Assembly (NCBI RefSeq): GCF_000686525.1
Contig: NZ_JMKT01000017.1
Coordinates: 1-64,000, forward strand
From: Desulfonatronovibrio hydrogenovorans DSM 9292
GTDB lineage: Bacteria; Desulfobacterota; Desulfovibrionia; Desulfovibrionales; Desulfonatronovibrionaceae
Reading direction: 5' to 3'
DNA: 64,000 nt
This document shows positions 34,343 to 42,820 of the stretch, in pieces. Below the pieces are notes generated by a model. It was not told the origin of the DNA, searched no databases, and saw nothing but the letters and a program-made list of their open reading frames with translations. Positions within the stretch are counted from its first letter, which is position 1. Each line of letters starts with the position of its first letter. The position numbers were made by a program, and so were the translations under genes.

Positions 34343-35422
34343 TTATTCGAGGTGCATTTCAACCCTGCGGTTGAGAGACCTGCCTTCTCTGGTATTGTTG
34401 TCAAATCTGGGCTGGGTCAAACCGTATCCCCTGGTCTCCAGGCGATCAGGATTTATACCCTGTTCCACCAGAAAATCAGCCACAGACTGAGCCCTTCTCT
34501 GGGAAAGACCCAGGTTGTACTGGGCCGGACCGATATTGCAGGTGTGTCCTTCCACAACAACTCCCTTGTCGGTTCCCTTGATGATCAGGGCGGCTTCCTT
34601 GAGAATATCTTCATATTCAGGCTTGATCCGGGCACTGTCAAAATCAAAGGTGACGTTGCTGAACACGATCACCTCTTCAACGGGTTCCGGAGCAGGGGCC
34701 GGGGCCGGGGCTGGAGCAGGGGCCGGGGCTGGCTCAACAGCTACTTCCCGGACATTGTAGAACACCTGCTGCATGAAATCAGCCCTGACAAAATCCTTGG
34801 CCAAATCTCCGGCATCAACCGCAACCGAGCAGGGATTCATGCCGGCCAGTTCTTCAACCATGGCCTTCTCGGCCGGGCTCTGGGCCAGACTGACAAAATG
34901 AAAGCATATCCTGTTGCCGTATCTGGCATACATATCCTGCATCACTTCTTTGGGGTGAGGTCCGATATTGGATTCTCCATCGGTCACAGCCACCACAGCT
35001 ATGCGGTCCTGGAGGCGGGATACAGGAGCGTCCAGGGATTGAAGTCCGGCACCCATGGGAGTCCGACGACCAAAGATTTCAAAGTCCGTGGGGATTTCAT
35101 TAAAGGCGGTGTTCAATGCCTGGCGGTCAAAACCGGACACAGGTCTGAACTCCTTGTAAGGACCATAGGTATAAACCCCGAAATTGGCCTCAAGTTCAGG
35201 CATCTCTTCGTTCATAAGTACCAGAAGTTCCCTGGCCACAAGACTTTTGTCCATCCCCAGTTCTTCGTATTCAAAGCCCATGGATCCGGAATTGTCCACA
35301 TAAAACACAAAATTCTCAGCCTTGGGCTCAATAATGACCTGGGTTTGAGCTGATACAGAGCTGGCCAGAGCCACCATCAGCATAAAGCCCAAGCACAGCA
35401 AGCCGATTTTTATCAATTTCAT
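34343..35422 (-). CDS. Secreted VWA-OmpA fusion protein
   Basis: 359 residues: signal peptide (to about 25, ending VSAQ), a von Willebrand A domain with the metal site DNSGSMG (43-49), later T/D positions in RRTPMGAG and VAVTDGESN, then a Pro-Ala linker (about 230-247) and a C-terminal OmpA peptidoglycan-binding domain (NVTFDFDSARIKPEY, VEGHTCNIGPAQYN, LSQRRAQSVADFL, GYGLTQPRF, NRRVEMHL). It should be periplasmic, tethered to the cell wall by the OmpA domain and presenting a metal-dependent adhesion domain. No beta-barrel is present. A strong terminator follows. Confidence 0.88.
   Translation of the reverse strand: MKLIKIGLLCLGFMLMVALASSVSAQTQVIIEPKAENFVFYVDNSGSMGFEYEELGMDKSLVARELLVLMNEEMPELEANFGVYTYGPYKEFRPVSGFDRQALNTAFNEIPTDFEIFGRRTPMGAGLQSLDAPVSRLQDRIAVVAVTDGESNIGPHPKEVMQDMYARYGNRICFHFVSLAQSPAEKAMVEELAGMNPCSVAVDAGDLAKDFVRADFMQQVFYNVREVAVEPAPAPAPAPAPAPAPEPVEEVIVFSNVTFDFDSARIKPEYEDILKEAALIIKGTDKGVVVEGHTCNIGPAQYNLGLSQRRAQSVADFLVEQGINPDRLETRGYGLTQPRFDNNTREGRSLNRRVEMHLE
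34687..34731 (-). repeat. Short GC-rich repeat coding the Pro-Ala linker
   Basis: The plus strand reads as repeats of the units GGGGCC and GGAGCAGGGG, for example GGGGCCGGGGCCGGGGCTGG, encoding (Pro-Ala)n of the linker in the VWA-OmpA protein. Such runs can change length by slippage without breaking the frame when a six-base unit is gained or lost. Confidence 0.6.
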
Positions 35423-35498
35423 ATGCCCTCTCCTTAGTGATACAGGTTAATAACGTGAATCCGGCCACCAGGACAAAATCCAGCAACCACCATCAGGC

Positions 35499-36224
35499 TC
35501 AGGCAGGCTTGAGCTTGGGAATTGAGACTTTGAACGTAACTTCTTCATTCCCGGTTTGCAGATCAAGCTTCCACCCGAGCAATCCAGCAGCATAAGCCGA
35601 AACAGGAAGCCCCATGCCGAGATGCTCTGGTTTGGACGAACTCCCCTCAAGCCAGGGATCAAGATCCGGCATCCTGGTCCTGGATGAAACCGACAGGTCA
35701 ATGCCCTCTCCCTGGAGAGCTGCCCGGATCACTATCCTGGACTCTCTGCTCCCGTCCATCTCCTGATAGGCTTCCACTGCATTTCTTATCCCCTGTTCAA
35801 GGCAAAGAGTCAAGTGAAAAGCAGGGACCAGAATATTAATATCATCAGCACCTGTATCCTGTTCACAGGTAATTTTGTGTTTAAAATAAAGATCATTTTC
35901 CCAGAACTCGATCAGCCAGCCGATATATTCAGCCACATTGATCTGGACCGGGCTTTTCTGAGAATAAAAAGCACATTGTCCGTTTTTATGCAGGGCGGCC
36001 ACCATTTTCGCAGTCCCCCCTGCCGACCTGGACAATTTGTCCTGGAATTTGCCCAAAGGCTCTTTCGGGCTTGAACCGGACTTGGCCACCAGCATGGAGA
36101 GCTGCATGTCCACAACATGGATGAAATTGTTCAGATTGTGGATGAGTCCGTTGATCTTTCCCCCCTGGCCGGCCATAAGGTACATTTCAGCCAGGGCCAT
36201 GTACTGTTCATTTGTCAGCTTCAC
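35499..36224 (-). CDS. Histidine-kinase-like protein, atypical
   Basis: About 241 residues. A helix with LIHNLNNFIHVVDMQLSML aligns with the dimerisation/phosphoacceptor region of kinases (His-x-x-Asn-Asn), and the C-terminal half is an ATPase-like domain with N-box LEQGIRNAVEAYQE and a LGMGLPVS G2-box. The G1 box (DxGxG) is not recognisable; SVSSRTRMPDL stands there. It has no sensor or membrane part. It may be a pseudokinase or phosphotransfer partner. The start is uncertain (TTG 36266, GTG 36224 or ATG 36200); with GTG it overlaps the PilZ gene by 17 nt. Confidence 0.68.
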   Translation of the reverse strand: MKLTNEQYMALAEMYLMAGQGGKINGLIHNLNNFIHVVDMQLSMLVAKSGSSPKEPLGKFQDKLSRSAGGTAKMVAALHKNGQCAFYSQKSPVQINVAEYIGWLIEFWENDLYFKHKITCEQDTGADDINILVPAFHLTLCLEQGIRNAVEAYQEMDGSRESRIVIRAALQGEGIDLSVSSRTRMPDLDPWLEGSSSKPEHLGMGLPVSAYAAGLLGWKLDLQTGNEEVTFKVSIPKLKPA

Positions 36225-36747
36225 TTCTCTTGCCCCGAATCTGTTCCCGTTGTTCCTGAAAGACAAACTGAACGATCTTTTCCCGGTCTATGTCTCTGAT
36301 ACTGGTAAAACTGACCACCCAGACCGGAATATTCTTGACCTTGACCCTGCGATGGATATTACCCACAACTCCCACCACCTTCAGGGGAAACTGGGACAGA
36401 ATCAGGGCCATCTCCAGGGTGTCACCAACTTCAAAGGATTCATCAGATATGAATTGAAGTCCGGCACCGCTTATTTCGATCACTTCAGCTGAAATAGGAA
36501 AATCATCCTGAATATTTCCCTGACTCAGCAGGCTCAGAATCATGTTCAGCTTTTCATCCATTCTCTGGAAAAAAGCAATGAGCTCCCTGGGGACATGCGA
36601 GCCATAAAGATTTTTAGTGGACTGTTCCTCCATGTCGCAGGCAAAGCAACCCGTAAAAATGGGTTTGGCATTGGCAAATGGAGTTCTGCGGGCATAGGCC
36701 TTTATCCTGGTTTCCACCCTTGAGTAGTTTCTCTCCTGGCTGCTCAT
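36208..36747 (-). CDS. PilZ-domain protein (c-di-GMP binding)
   Basis: 179 residues. A PilZ-like module runs from about 80 to 170: the D/N-x-S-x-x-G type block is EISGAGLQFISDE, followed by GDTLEMALILSQFPLKVVGV and the closing DREKIVQFVFQEQRE helix. A RNYSRVETR block with paired arginines at the N-terminus resembles the flexible c-di-GMP clamp. The middle (residues 40-75) is a helix. It likely couples c-di-GMP to the kinase-like protein encoded just downstream, whose frame overlaps its end. Confidence 0.75.
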   Translation of the reverse strand: MSSQERNYSRVETRIKAYARRTPFANAKPIFTGCFACDMEEQSTKNLYGSHVPRELIAFFQRMDEKLNMILSLLSQGNIQDDFPISAEVIEISGAGLQFISDESFEVGDTLEMALILSQFPLKVVGVVGNIHRRVKVKNIPVWVVSFTSIRDIDREKIVQFVFQEQREQIRGKRSEADK

Positions 36748-36773
36748 GGCTCATCTCCTTGGGTTGCTGCTGA

Positions 36774-37208
36774 TCAGAAGTCTCCGTTGGCTTCGGCGTG
36801 CATGGCCTCCACCGGACAGACCCTGGTGCACATTCCGCAGGCAGTGCACTTGTGGCTGTCAAACAGGACCTGCCTGGTTTCCTGATCCAGATAAAGGGCT
36901 CCGGCAAGGCACAACGCAGTGCACAAGCCGCAGTGGGTGCAGGAATCTTCATCCCTGGTGATGGACTGGGCCACGTCCCGGATGCTGATGCCGTGCTCCT
37001 GAAGATAGGATATGCCCTTTTTGTAGTCTTCCTCCTTGCCTGACAGTTCCAGGATCATATGACCTTCCTCCCTGGGACTGATTCTGGCCTTGAGGATATT
37101 AAAGGTCAGGTCGTATTGCTTGGCCAGATTGTACATCATGGGCCTGCGGACCACGTCCGGCGAAAAATGTAGAGAAATAATCCTGGAATAAGGTTTCGAT
37201 GCAGTCAT
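36774..37208 (-). CDS. NIL-domain ferredoxin, two 4Fe-4S clusters
   Basis: 144 residues. The first 75 form a NIL domain (FSPDVVRRPMMYNLAKQYD, a fold also found on methionine transporter ATPases), and the rest is a 2[4Fe-4S] ferredoxin with cysteines at 90, 93, 96, 100 and 121, 124, 127, 131. Such proteins occur in sulfate reducers and methanogens and are thought to act in sulfur or methionine/homocysteine chemistry, but this is not proven here. ATG 37208 has a GGA seven bases before it; a TTG at 37229 is possible. Confidence 0.86.
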   Translation of the reverse strand: MTASKPYSRIISLHFSPDVVRRPMMYNLAKQYDLTFNILKARISPREEGHMILELSGKEEDYKKGISYLQEHGISIRDVAQSITRDEDSCTHCGLCTALCLAGALYLDQETRQVLFDSHKCTACGMCTRVCPVEAMHAEANGDF

Positions 37209-37275
37209 CTGATATCCGTTACTGGTCAACTGTTAAACTGTTATTTTTTGTGCTGAACCCCAAAAGACTTCCCCC

Positions 37276-37292
37276 AAAAAGGAACCTGTTCC
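37276..37292 (-). terminator. Possible weak terminator after the CpoB-like gene
   Basis: On the minus strand the five-base pair GGAAC/GTTCC (37292-37288 with 37285-37281) with a very short loop is followed by TTTTT. A second hairpin, GGCCTGC/GCAGGCC, lies a little upstream near 37320. The stem is short, so this is a tentative call. Confidence 0.3.
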
Positions 37293-37341
37293 CGGGGTCA
37301 CACTATCTGGCAGAACAGGCCTGCTAAGGCAGGCCAGGACC

Positions 37342-38199
37342 CTAGCGGTCGGACATGAAGGCCTTGGCCCTTCTGGCCTCAGCCGTATCTGGATATTTCT
37401 GCAGCAGCTCGTTCAGCACCAGGCGTCCGGCTTCTTCCCGACCCAGATGAAAAAAAGACATGCCCTGCTTAAGCATGCTGGCGCTCATTTTATTACTGTC
37501 GGAAAAATTTGTGATGACCTCCTGGTAGGCCAGCACGGCCTGGGCATACCTTTCCAACTGGTAAAAACTTTCCCCCTGCCAGAAATGGGCATTGGATGTC
37601 AGAGGGTGATCCGGAAAATTATCAGCAAACTCCTCCCACAAAGATTGGGCCAGTTCATAATTTCGATCATAAAAAGAATCCAGGGCCCGCTGATAAAGAG
37701 CCCTGGCCGAGTCTCCAGGCTGGATCGGCTCAAACTCATCCACTGTTTCCGGCCTGGTCTCCTGCTCAGGCATCTCCAGGCCCAGCTGGCTGGAAATCAT
37801 CTGCACGGACCTGTCCAGCTCCCTGGTCTTGGCCCTCATGTCTTCAATGGCCTGCCGGTTGTCCTCCCTGGTTTCTGCTCTGTCCAGGGTATCTCTTTCC
37901 AACGAATCCAGCCTGCCGGTAAGGGTGGCCACCTGGACTTTAAGGGACTGAACCTCGGCCCACAGGTTGGCCTGGGTTGCCTGGACCGAGCCTCCGGCCT
38001 CGGTCAGCCCCTGTTCAATGGCCTCAAGCTGGGCCTTTTGCTCTTCAAGGGTCTGCCTGAAAACCTGTCTGTCATTTTGCTGCTGTCTTTCCAGGGACCT
38101 GACCTGAAACCGCAGGGTATCCACATCAGACTGGGTAGTAACGCAGGAAGCCAGCAGAAAACAGAAAGCAAAAATTATCAGAAGCTTAGGGTTCAGCAT
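37342..38199 (-). CDS. CpoB/YbgF-like lipoprotein, coiled coil plus TPR
   Basis: 285 residues: lipobox LASC (Cys19), a coiled coil (about 25-140, many Gln/Glu/Leu heptads such as VRSLERQQQNDRQVFRQTL), a linker, and a TPR-like tail (ALYQRALDSFYDRNYELAQ, HFWQGESFYQLERYAQAV, MLKQGMSFFHLGREEAGR) as in the Tol-Pal accessory protein CpoB. It probably helps coordinate envelope constriction. No tolQRAB or pal genes are in the window. It overlaps the PLDc_N gene by 14 nt at its start. Confidence 0.8.
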   Translation of the reverse strand: MLNPKLLIIFAFCFLLASCVTTQSDVDTLRFQVRSLERQQQNDRQVFRQTLEEQKAQLEAIEQGLTEAGGSVQATQANLWAEVQSLKVQVATLTGRLDSLERDTLDRAETREDNRQAIEDMRAKTRELDRSVQMISSQLGLEMPEQETRPETVDEFEPIQPGDSARALYQRALDSFYDRNYELAQSLWEEFADNFPDHPLTSNAHFWQGESFYQLERYAQAVLAYQEVITNFSDSNKMSASMLKQGMSFFHLGREEAGRLVLNELLQKYPDTAEARRAKAFMSDR

Positions 38200-38404
38200 G
38201 GTTTACAACCCTCCTTCTTCCGAAGAAAAGATATGCCAGTCCACCCAGCACCGGAATAAACACGGCCACGGCAATCCAGGCCATCTTTTCCTGTGCTGTC
38301 TGGAAATCATGTTTAAAAATGTGCAGGATGGCCCATAAGTTGGGCAGGATCGGCAAAAAAACCAGAACAATGAGCAGGGGATTTTCAAAAAAAACATCAT
38401 ACAT
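38186..38404 (-). CDS. Small membrane protein with PLDc_N domain, 72 residues
   Basis: Two hydrophobic segments separated by a charged loop (HIFKHDFQTAQEKMAWI) and an end of GGLAYLFFGRRRVV. This matches the phospholipase-D-nuclease N-terminal domain of cardiolipin synthases, found alone in many bacteria. It has no catalytic part. Its role is not known to me. The gene overlaps the next reading frame by 14 nt. Confidence 0.78.
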   Translation of the reverse strand: MYDVFFENPLLIVLVFLPILPNLWAILHIFKHDFQTAQEKMAWIAVAVFIPVLGGLAYLFFGRRRVVNHAEP

Positions 38405-38433
38405 GGTCTTATACCTGACTTGATATTTGGAGA

Positions 38434-39189
38434 TTATTTATAATGACCTGTCTTTCTATAAACAAGAATCAGGCCGGCGACAAGAACTCCCAGGGCCAGA
38501 ACCTGATTCACGCTGACAATGCCAAGCTCCCGGGAAAGGTCGTTGCGCAGCAAGTCAACAGTCATCCCGGCCAGTGGATACAGGACCAGGAACAGCCCGG
38601 CAATCCGGCCCTGATCCCTTGTTCGGGCTTTTACGCCAAGAAGAAGGATAAAGCAAACAAGGGCAACCAGCGCATGGTAGATCTGGGTGGGATGCAGGGC
38701 CTTGAAAAGCGGTCCCAGGGAGTCAGGATGGGTGAACACTGCACACCAGGGCAGATCGCATGGCTTACCGTATCCGCATCCGGCAGCAAAACAACCCAGC
38801 CAGCCCACAAAAAGCCCCAGGGCAATTCCGGGTGCAGCAGCATCCAGCCAGGGAAGAATGGGCTGTTTTCTGCGGGCCAGAAAAATAATCATTAATAGCC
38901 CGGCTGAAACTGCACCACCCATAAAAATCAGGCCACCCTTCCAGAACTTGAAGATTCCCAAGGGATCATCCGTAAAAACCCCAGGATTGAAGGCCACGTA
39001 CAGAAGCCTTGCTCCGGCCAGTCCTCCCAGGAGTACATAAAAGCCGATATCCAAAACAAGCCTCTGGTCCAGACCCTTCTGGACCGCTTCCCGCATGGTC
39101 CAGGCCATGCCGAGCAAAAAAGCGGCTGCAATAAAGAAACCGAAAGAGTAAAGCTTAAAAAGGCCTGCTTCAATCAGAACCGGATGCAT
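38434..39189 (-). CDS. lgt: Prolipoprotein diacylglyceryl transferase, conserved Arg replaced
   Basis: 251 residues, seven or so membrane segments. Family blocks are visible: GGLAGARLLYV, FWKGGLIFMGG, the central VGWLGCFAAGCGYGKPC, ALHPTQIYHALVAL and LRNDLSRE. It puts a diacylglyceryl group on lipoprotein cysteines. In the central block Trp130 stands where almost all Lgt have the essential Arg (G-R-x-G), from a CGG to TGG-type change. ATG 39189 lies inside the end of lspA (20 nt overlap); the longer frame upstream is rejected. The many lipobox proteins in this window need this enzyme. Confidence 0.9.
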   Translation of the reverse strand: MHPVLIEAGLFKLYSFGFFIAAAFLLGMAWTMREAVQKGLDQRLVLDIGFYVLLGGLAGARLLYVAFNPGVFTDDPLGIFKFWKGGLIFMGGAVSAGLLMIIFLARRKQPILPWLDAAAPGIALGLFVGWLGCFAAGCGYGKPCDLPWCAVFTHPDSLGPLFKALHPTQIYHALVALVCFILLLGVKARTRDQGRIAGLFLVLYPLAGMTVDLLRNDLSRELGIVSVNQVLALGVLVAGLILVYRKTGHYK

Positions 39190-39664
39190 ATCTCTTTTTC
39201 TTGTAAAATGAGACCAGCAGCAGAATTGCCCCAACTGAAATGGCCATGTCAGCCACGTTAAAGGCCGGCCAGTGATGGCTGCCCATGTAAAAATCCAGAA
39301 AGTCGATGACCATTCCCAGTCTGATCCGGTCAATAAGGTTTCCCAGAGCCCCGCCCAGTATAAGACCCAGAGCAGTGAACAGGTACACATCTCTTCTGTG
39401 CACAGTTCTCAGGAGATGGAAAATCAGAACCACGGCCAGCCCTGTAACTCCAATGAAAAAATAGGTCTGCATATTTCCTTCCAGGTCGGCCAGAAAGCCG
39501 AAGGCCGCACCCTTGTTCAGGACATGAACCAGGTTGAAGAATCCCGGGATCACGGTCCTGGTTTCCCAAAGGGGTATGGCACTCTGCACCCATATCTTGG
39601 TGGCCTGGTCCAGGACAAGAATGACCCCGGCCAGAATAAAGACAATTTTGTGTTTCAACGACAT
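39170..39664 (-). CDS. lspA: Signal peptidase II
   Basis: 164 residues, four membrane segments. The catalytic aspartates are in GNLIDRIRLGMVIDF and FNVADMAIS, and the N-terminal VLDQATKIWVQ is typical. It removes lipoprotein signal peptides after Lgt has acted. ATG 39664 has GAGG at the ideal distance; ATG 39676 (overlapping the ileS stop) is the other candidate. The ileS-lspA-lgt order is common and functionally sensible. Confidence 0.95.
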   Translation of the reverse strand: MSLKHKIVFILAGVILVLDQATKIWVQSAIPLWETRTVIPGFFNLVHVLNKGAAFGFLADLEGNMQTYFFIGVTGLAVVLIFHLLRTVHRRDVYLFTALGLILGGALGNLIDRIRLGMVIDFLDFYMGSHHWPAFNVADMAISVGAILLLVSFYKKKRYASGSD

Positions 39665-39675
39665 GTTATTCCTCA

Positions 39676-42495
39676 TTAATCCTGACGGGTTCCTTGAATT
39701 TCTCTAATAATCCCGGCACATCTGGGACAGGCCTTTTCCTGGTCCAGATCCTGGCTGTAGATCCAGCATCTGGCACATTTCTCCCCGGGCGCCCTTTCCA
39801 CCTTGATCTTTAACCCCTCCAGTTCCAGGCTGCTGAAGATTCCTGCCGGAGCCTCTGCCTCAGGTCGGACCAGGGCCCTGGACACAATGAAAATATAACC
39901 CAGGTCATCTTCCAACTCTTTCAGGGACTGGTACTTGGTCTCATCAACATACAGGGTCACCAGGCTGTCCAGAGAATGGCCCAACTCCTTGGACTTTCTG
40001 TAGGGTTCAATGGCCTTTGTCACTTCCTGACGCACCTCGTACACCATGTTCCACAGACTTTTTTCATCCTCATCCATAAGAGGGTAGCCTGAGAAATCAG
40101 GACGTAGGCCGAACACGGTTTTACTGCTAGTCCGCAATTGCTCAGGCAGATGCTGATATATTTCCTCAGCAGTAAAACTCAGAACAGGAGCCATATTGGC
40201 AAGCATGGCCTGGAGCATCAGGTAAAGAGAGGTCTGGGCCGACCTGCGCTCCAGGCTTCCCGGAGCATAGACATAGAGCCGGTCCTTGATGATATCAAGG
40301 TAAAAGGAAGACAGCTCCACCACGCACAGATTATGCAAGGTATGAAATATCTTGTGAAACTCAAACCTGTTGTAGGCTTTTTGCATGGCCTGGTGTTTTT
40401 CCAGGACCAGGGACAGGGCGTAACGGTCCAGATCAAGCATGTCCCTGGGTTCCACCATATCCTGGCCCGGGTCAAAATCAAACAGATTTCCCAGAAAGTA
40501 GCGGGAAGTGTTCCTGATCCTGCGGTAGGCATCCACCAGCCGGTTCAGGATCTCATCCGAAATGCGCACATCCTCCTGATAATCAACAGCAGCCACCCAG
40601 ATCCGCAGAATCTCGGCCCCGAACTTGTCAATTATCTCCTGGGGGGCGATGACATTGCCCAGAGATTTGGACATTTTTCTACCGTCACCATCAACCACAT
40701 AGCCATGAGTCAGGACCGACCGGTAGGGAGCCTGCCCCCTGGTACCCATGGAGGCCAGCAAAGAGCTGTGAAACCATCCTCTGTGCTGATCAGTGCCTTC
40801 AAGATACATATCCGCCGGAAAAGCGCATTCCGGCCTCTTTTCCAGAACTGCTGCAAAACTGGTCCCTGAATCAAACCAGACATCCAGAATATCATCCTCT
40901 TTTTTCCACTCCCTGGAGCCACAGTCCGGACAGGTCAGGTCCTCAGGCACCACATCGGTTATGTCCGCTTCAAACCAGTAGTCGCAGCCCCGTTCATGTT
41001 TCTCAAACCGGTCTGTTATGGAAAATATCCAGTCCGGATCCATATAGGTATGATCACATTTGGCGCAAAGCAGAGCAATAATTGGAACGCCCCAGTTGCG
41101 CTGGCGGGAGATGCACCAGTCTGGGCGGTTCTCAATCATGGAATAGATGCGTTGCCTTCCCCAGGAAGGTATCCATTCAACATCATTTGTGATGGCCTCA
41201 AGGGCCTTTTGCCTGAGGTCGTTTTTATCCATGGAAATGAACCACTGGGTCGTGGCCCTGAAGATAACGGGCTGCTTGCAGCGCCAGCAATGCGGATAGG
41301 AATGGGATATCTTTTTTTCAGCCAGGAGCAGACCACTGCTTTTCAGCTTTTCAATGACCAGCGGATTGGCCTGATAAACATTCTGTCCAGCCAGAAAACC
41401 CACCTCTTCCAGAAAACGCCCCTGGTCATCCAGAGGTGAAAGTACTTCCAGACCGTACTTCTGTCCGGTTTCATAGTCTTCCCGGCCATGTCCCGGTGCA
41501 GTATGCACCAGACCGGTCCCGGCTTCCAGCGTAACATAATCAGCCAGCACAACCGGAGCCTGCCTGTCCATGAAGGGATGCACTGCTTTTATTCCTTCCA
41601 GATCCTTGCCTGTTGCCCGACCAAGGACCTCATAATTATTCCACCCAAAGATCTCGGACAGGTCCTTGACCTGTTCACTGGCCAGAATGAAGAATTTGGC
41701 CCCTGATTTGACCAGGCTGTATTCAAATTCAGGATGAACCGCTACAGCCGTGTTGCCCGGGATGGTCCAGGGCGTCGTGGTCCAGATTACAGCAAAGGTT
41801 GCCGCAGGGTCAGCCTGAGAAAACACTTCCCTGATCCTGAGGTCGGTTACTGGAAATGCAACGTAGATTGAAGGCGAAGTATGGTCAGCATATTCAACCT
41901 CAGCCTCAGCCAGGGCTGTTTCACAGTCAATGCACCAGTAAATGGGCTTTTTACCCCGGACTACAGAGCCCTTCTTGATGAAATTGCCAAGCTCCCTGGC
42001 TGTGGCTGCCTCATAAGCAGGATGCATGGTCTGATAGGGGTCATCCCACTGACCCATAACTCCCAGCCTGATGAACTCTTTACGCTGGATATCCAGGAAC
42101 TTGGCTGCATATTCCCGGCAGATCCTGCGGATCACTATGGGCGGGACAACCTTGTTTTTAGCCCTGAGTTCCTGGGCAACCTTGTGCTCAATGGGCAGAC
42201 CGTGACAGTCCCAGCCCGGCACGTATTCAGCCCTGAAGCCCTGCATATTCCTGGATTTGACAATAAAGTCCTTGAGCACCTTGTTCATGGCCGTACCCAT
42301 GTGAATATGGCCGTTGGCATAGGGAGGTCCGTCATGGAGCACATAAGGCTGACCTTCCTGGTTGGCATGGACCATCTGCTGGTAGGCATTGATCTTTTTC
42401 CAGAATTCCAGCATCCGGGGCTCATTCTGGGTCAGATTGGCCCGCATGGGAAAGGAAGTCTTGGGAAGGTTCAGAGTTTTCTTGTAGTCCGTCAT
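39676..42495 (-). CDS. ileS: Isoleucyl-tRNA synthetase
   Basis: 939 residues, complete. HIGH motif [20 protein letters not shown] motif [12 protein letters not shown], editing-domain block [13 protein letters not shown], and a C-terminal zinc finger [20 protein letters not shown]. It charges tRNA-Ile and edits valine. A leader with interleaved inverted repeats lies 34-85 nt before the start. The stop overlaps the longer lspA start by one base. Confidence 0.97.
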   Translation of the reverse strand: MTDYKKTLNLPKTSFPMRANLTQNEPRMLEFWKKINAYQQMVHANQEGQPYVLHDGPPYANGHIHMGTAMNKVLKDFIVKSRNMQGFRAEYVPGWDCHGLPIEHKVAQELRAKNKVVPPIVIRRICREYAAKFLDIQRKEFIRLGVMGQWDDPYQTMHPAYEAATARELGNFIKKGSVVRGKKPIYWCIDCETALAEAEVEYADHTSPSIYVAFPVTDLRIREVFSQADPAATFAVIWTTTPWTIPGNTAVAVHPEFEYSLVKSGAKFFILASEQVKDLSEIFGWNNYEVLGRATGKDLEGIKAVHPFMDRQAPVVLADYVTLEAGTGLVHTAPGHGREDYETGQKYGLEVLSPLDDQGRFLEEVGFLAGQNVYQANPLVIEKLKSSGLLLAEKKISHSYPHCWRCKQPVIFRATTQWFISMDKNDLRQKALEAITNDVEWIPSWGRQRIYSMIENRPDWCISRQRNWGVPIIALLCAKCDHTYMDPDWIFSITDRFEKHERGCDYWFEADITDVVPEDLTCPDCGSREWKKEDDILDVWFDSGTSFAAVLEKRPECAFPADMYLEGTDQHRGWFHSSLLASMGTRGQAPYRSVLTHGYVVDGDGRKMSKSLGNVIAPQEIIDKFGAEILRIWVAAVDYQEDVRISDEILNRLVDAYRRIRNTSRYFLGNLFDFDPGQDMVEPRDMLDLDRYALSLVLEKHQAMQKAYNRFEFHKIFHTLHNLCVVELSSFYLDIIKDRLYVYAPGSLERRSAQTSLYLMLQAMLANMAPVLSFTAEEIYQHLPEQLRTSSKTVFGLRPDFSGYPLMDEDEKSLWNMVYEVRQEVTKAIEPYRKSKELGHSLDSLVTLYVDETKYQSLKELEDDLGYIFIVSRALVRPEAEAPAGIFSSLELEGLKIKVERAPGEKCARCWIYSQDLDQEKACPRCAGIIREIQGTRQD

Positions 42496-42528
42496 ATCAG
42501 AGCGTCCGCCTTTATTATGTTATTATCC

Positions 42529-42580
42529 TGATTCATATCCAGCAAAGACAAGTTTTGAAAGTGAATCATAGCTTGCTGGA
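42529..42580 (-). other. Interleaved inverted repeats in the ileS leader
   Basis: Four short blocks lie in the order a-b-a'-b': TGATTCA (42529-42535), TCCAGCAA (42538-42545), TGAATCA (42562-42568), TTGCTGGA (42573-42580). a pairs with a' and b with b', which gives either two exclusive hairpins or a pseudoknot. Together with the metal-operon promoter, this is the structure found in the 325 nt gap between ileS and the metal operon; no gene is seen there. The arms are only 7 and 8 bp, so chance cannot be excluded. Confidence 0.3.
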
Positions 42581-42710
42581 AGTCAAGTTTTTATCAGAGT
42601 GGCCTTGCCTTATGACCATCCAGTCCACACCCTTCTGGACAGCTGAGACCTCTTTGCACCTCCTTGCATAATATTTATCAATTAAGTGTCACCAATTCAT
42701 AAATAATATC

Positions 42711-42743
42711 TTGAAATTGAATTTTGATTATCATAAAATAATC
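42711..42743 (+). promoter_or_regulatory. Metal-importer promoter with overlapping palindrome
   Basis: TTGAAA (42711-42716) and TAAAAT (42734-42739) are spaced by exactly 17 nt, a good sigma-70 promoter. GATTAT-N6-ATAATC (42726-42743) overlaps the -10 box, where a repressor would block the polymerase. The AT-rich GATTATCAT core resembles half of a Fur box, but I cannot assign the regulator. The predicted transcript starts about 75 nt before the first binding protein gene. Confidence 0.55.
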
Positions 42744-42820
42744 GCAAAACGTTTCAGAAATTTCATTGCTTCGTCCGCAAATATTAACCTCCTGCCAACC
42801 TTTTTAAAGGAGCTTCTGTC

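Noticed and set aside
37447-38259. 270-codon plus-strand open frame
   Set aside because: Antisense to the CpoB-like lipoprotein, with low-complexity Gly/Leu/Pro content.
39190-39390. N-terminal extension of lgt (67 residues)
   Set aside because: Trp/Thr-rich out-of-frame reading of the lspA gene.
40138-40869. 243-codon plus-strand open frame
   Set aside because: Antisense to ileS; no recognisable domain.
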